Shown here one piece after another: positions 61,806 to 64,000 of a stretch of 64,000 bases of DNA. The notes below the pieces were generated by a model. It was not told where the DNA came from and did not search any database. It saw only the letters and a list, made by a program, of their open reading frames with translations. The DNA comes from Nitrospira sp. (lineage in GTDB: Bacteria; Nitrospirota; Nitrospiria; Nitrospirales; Nitrospiraceae), in contig CP126122.1 of NCBI GenBank assembly GCA_030123565.1, positions 1,685,001 to 1,749,000 on the forward strand, given 5' to 3'. Made by a program: the position numbers and the translations under genes. How positions within the stretch are numbered: the first letter of the stretch is position 1; every line of letters starts with the position of its first letter.

Positions 61806-64000
61806 ATGAGATGGAATCCACTATGCCAGGTCCTCACGATGGCCGTGGCCGGAATGATGTTTGTCGGTGGACTCCCAGACCGTGCCGATGCGGATGAAGG
61901 CGTCCAGCCAGCGACGTTGCGCTTGGCAGGGTTGATCCAGGAAAGCTTGGCACGGAATCCCGAAATTCAGGCGGCACGGAAACAATGGGAAGCCGTTGGG
62001 CATCGCATCAGGCAAGTGCAGTCGCTGGATGACCCGATACTATCGGTCCAATTGTGGAATTTTCCGCAGACCTTCAACGTTACGCAGACGCAGAACAGCA
62101 TCTTCGGCCTGTCACAGAGCTTCCCGTTTCCAGGGAAGCTGGATCTCAAGGGAGAGGTAGCGAGTCGTTCAGCAGAGATGGCCGAGCAGGCCTTGCACGC
62201 GAAGGAACGGGAGCTGGTCGCCCGTCTGAAGCAGGCTTACTACGATCTGTTCCTCACCCACAAGGCGATCCAGATTCATCATGAGCAAGTCGAACTGCTC
62301 GGACAGTTCGTAGAGACTACGACCGCGAAGTTCCGTGCGGGCAAGGGAAGCCAAGCCGATGTCCTCAAGGCCCAGGTCGAGTTGTCCCTGCTGTTTCAGC
62401 ATCTTCCCGTCCTGGAACAGCGTCGCAAGACCGCCGAAGCGATGCTGAATACCCTGCTTGATCGGGATTCCACCTCACCCTTGGGCGTCCCTCAAGAGCC
62501 GCCTCAGATCCCGCTCGATAGAACCCTCGACGATCTCCACCGTCTCGCGCTGAACGACAGGCCGGAGCTCAAAGCTGCCGAGTTGGCCGTGCAACGGAAC
62601 GAGCAGGCCCGCGCGCTGGCCCAGCGGCAGTACTACCCGGACTTTAATGTGGCGTTTCAGCGCTTCCAAAACTTTCAGGCCAACGACGGATTCGGCGCCT
62701 ATGTGGCGATGAGCATCCCCTTCGCGTTTTGGACCAAGCCGAAGTATGACGCAGGCGTGCAGGAGGCCGCGGCGGCGGTCTCGGCCGCACGGGCGCAGCA
62801 ACATACCTTAGAAAACCTGACCCGATTTCAGATCAACGACCTCCTGGCCACGCAAGACGAGTATCTCCTTGCCGTGAGAACGCAGGGCCAACTGGCTGCC
62901 AGTCCGCTCGCTGAAGTCAAGGCCAACGCCGCTGCCCTGGTGGCTGGTTCGCGGGAACGCCTGCACCTGTGGGACGTGACCGATCGGCAAATCGTGGCGC
63001 TGGAGCGTCGAGGCAAAGCCGAGCCGGTACTCACGGTCTATGCTCCTTCTTCCGGGATCGTCCTGAAGCGAGAAGCCTTGCCTGGGAAATATGTGGAACC
63101 AGGCACGACGTTGTATGAGGTGGCGGACCTCTCCACGGTCTGGATCTCTGCCGATCTCTATGAATCAGAAATGGCTGCCACGAAACTCGGTCAGCCGGCA
63201 TCGGTCACTTTCGCGGCCTATCCTGGCACAACCTTTCCGGCCAGAGTGGCCTACATCTATCCATCAGTCAATACCGACGCCCGTACGGTGCGCGTGCGGG
63301 TGGAATTGCCAAATCCTGGATTGAAGCTGAAGCCCGGCATGTACGGGAACGTGACCCTGCAAACGGATGCGGTCCACACCTTAGTTGTGCCCAAGGAAGC
63401 GGTGCTGGAGACGGGGCTTCGCCAACTCGTGTTTCTGGACAGGGGGCAAGGCCGATATGAGCCGGCTTCGGTCAAACTGGGGCGTCGGAATCAGGATGAC
63501 GTGGAAGTGCTGGAAGGACTCAAAGAAGGAGATCGCATCGTCACCTCGGCCAATTTCTTGTTGGACGCAGAGAGCAAGTTGGCATCGGCGTCGAGCATGC
63601 AGGCCATGATGGGCCGGATCGGCATGGCCGATTGGCAAATGCGCGGCGCCTACGAAGCCAAGATGGAAGGCATGGACATGGGAAAGGAGCGCGTCTCAGC
63701 GTCTCCGGGGCGGGAGGGTGAGAAAGGTGGCATGGGTGACATGAAGAGCATGGAGATGGAAGGGATGAAGGGGATGGAAGGCATGCAAGGCATGCAGGGG
63801 ATGGGAGGCATGCCGGGCATGGAGATGGGGAGCAAGAAAGGGATGACAGGGGCTGAGACCCGTCAGATGAACGGACTCACTCTCTCCCTCACGACCGCCC
63901 CGGAAAAACCCAAGGCCGGTGAAGTGCTCGTGAGACTCAAGGTGACCGATCAGGCCGGCAAGCCGGTGACCAATGCGCAAGTGCTCTTCGTCTATACCAT
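61806..64000 (+). CDS. CusC (TolC-like) / CusB (adaptor) in-frame chimera, partial at the window end
   Basis: One open frame from ATG 61806 (aaggagga upstream) to the end of the window, over 731 codons. Residues 1-~344 are a signal peptide plus the N-terminal part of a CusC-type outer-membrane factor (LRLAGLIQESLARNPEIQAARKQWEAVGHR, QSFPFPGKLDLKGEV, AMSIPFAFWTKPKYDAGVQEA, TRFQINDLLA). From ~345 it becomes the C-terminal part of a CusB-type adaptor (ATQDEYLLAVRTQGQLAASP, LTVYAPSSGIVLKREALPGKYVEPG, VWISADLYESEMAATKLG, MYGNVTLQTD). The last ~85 codons of CusC and the N-terminal half of CusB (including half of its lipoyl domain) are missing. A Met-rich segment (about 16 Met in ~60 residues, 63660-63845) and a YtkA-like domain follow. 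Either a deletion chimera or an assembly collapse. Confidence 0.85.
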   Translation, partial: MRWNPLCQVLTMAVAGMMFVGGLPDRADADEGVQPATLRLAGLIQESLARNPEIQAARKQWEAVGHRIRQVQSLDDPILSVQLWNFPQTFNVTQTQNSIFGLSQSFPFPGKLDLKGEVASRSAEMAEQALHAKERELVARLKQAYYDLFLTHKAIQIHHEQVELLGQFVETTTAKFRAGKGSQADVLKAQVELSLLFQHLPVLEQRRKTAEAMLNTLLDRDSTSPLGVPQEPPQIPLDRTLDDLHRLALNDRPELKAAELAVQRNEQARALAQRQYYPDFNVAFQRFQNFQANDGFGAYVAMSIPFAFWTKPKYDAGVQEAAAAVSAARAQQHTLENLTRFQINDLLATQDEYLLAVRTQGQLAASPLAEVKANAAALVAGSRERLHLWDVTDRQIVALERRGKAEPVLTVYAPSSGIVLKREALPGKYVEPGTTLYEVADLSTVWISADLYESEMAATKLGQPASVTFAAYPGTTFPARVAYIYPSVNTDARTVRVRVELPNPGLKLKPGMYGNVTLQTDAVHTLVVPKEAVLETGLRQLVFLDRGQGRYEPASVKLGRRNQDDVEVLEGLKEGDRIVTSANFLLDAESKLASASSMQAMMGRIGMADWQMRGAYEAKMEGMDMGKERVSASPGREGEKGGMGDMKSMEMEGMKGMEGMQGMQGMGGMPGMEMGSKKGMTGAETRQMNGLTLSLTTAPEKPKAGEVLVRLKVTDQAGKPVTNAQVLFVYT

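Overview
The window is about 60% GC by eye, gene-dense, and from a Gram-negative-type chromosome: it carries Kdo/heptose lipopolysaccharide genes, lipoproteins, outer-membrane beta-barrels and CusCBA-type efflux parts. A copper nitrite reductase of the short NirK type beside a Crp/Fnr regulator, a separately encoded SdhB-like iron-sulfur protein, an HdrB-like CCG-domain protein and families of hairpin intergenic repeats ending in 'caggatgttcaaaaagg' point to Nitrospira (Nitrospirota). No rRNA or nxr gene is present to prove it. No tRNA, rRNA or CRISPR array was recognised.

Layout. 1-2.1 kb: tail of a type I restriction hsdR, then two toxin-antitoxin-like cassettes (a PBECR-like/DUF2283 pair and mazEF). 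These are separated by two decayed copies of the 3' end of the MFS transporter gene that lies intact at 2.1-3.3 kb. 3.5-12.4 kb: AsmA-like protein, M24 peptidase, sdhB-like, archease-rtcB RNA-ligase pair, PilZ protein, membrane sensor. 12.6-23.4 kb: REC-PAS-GGDEF-EAL regulator, TPR/2OG-oxygenase protein, an HDOD-sthA pair, HdrB-like/cupin pair, and an operon of OMP, solute-binding lipoprotein and c-heme sensor protein. 23.5-28 kb: a MITE-like element, a secreted HMA-like protein, nirK, a 28-bp perfect palindrome, a Crp/Fnr regulator and transketolase.

28-52.2 kb is core metabolism. It holds a pyrimidine operon (PyrR attenuator leader, pyrR-pyrB-pyrC, a DUF4149 membrane protein, carA, sppA, M48 protease, carB, greA, SAM hydrolase), an efflux adaptor, an OMP and bioA. 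It continues with lepA-lepB-rfaE1-kdsB-pyrG-kdsA-kdsD-pgsA-plsY, in which lipid A core/Kdo synthesis, CTP supply, signal peptidase and phospholipid synthesis sit together.

52.8-61.3 kb is a more AT-rich accessory region. It starts with a second, tandem plsY and small unknown genes. It contains the most interesting locus: an ATGA-coupled operon of a ComEC-like metallo-beta-lactamase-fold protein, a 758-residue E2-E1-JAB fusion (ubiquitin-like conjugation plus deconjugation in one chain) and a patatin-like phospholipase. It resembles type II CBASS (Cap2/Cap3 plus CapV) but has no visible CD-NTase. The MBL-fold gene ends in -Leu-Arg-Ala-Gly, so it could itself be the conjugated substrate. An IS481-family element with a perfect 7-bp target duplication has inserted into that gene; removing it and one duplication copy restores a continuous 384-codon frame.

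61.3-64 kb is the start of a copper/silver efflux locus: a small secreted Cys-rich protein, then one long open frame in which the N-terminal part of a TolC/CusC protein is fused in frame to the C-terminal part of a CusB adaptor with a Met-rich segment. It is cut by the window end. The fusion is either a genuine deletion chimera or an assembly collapse.
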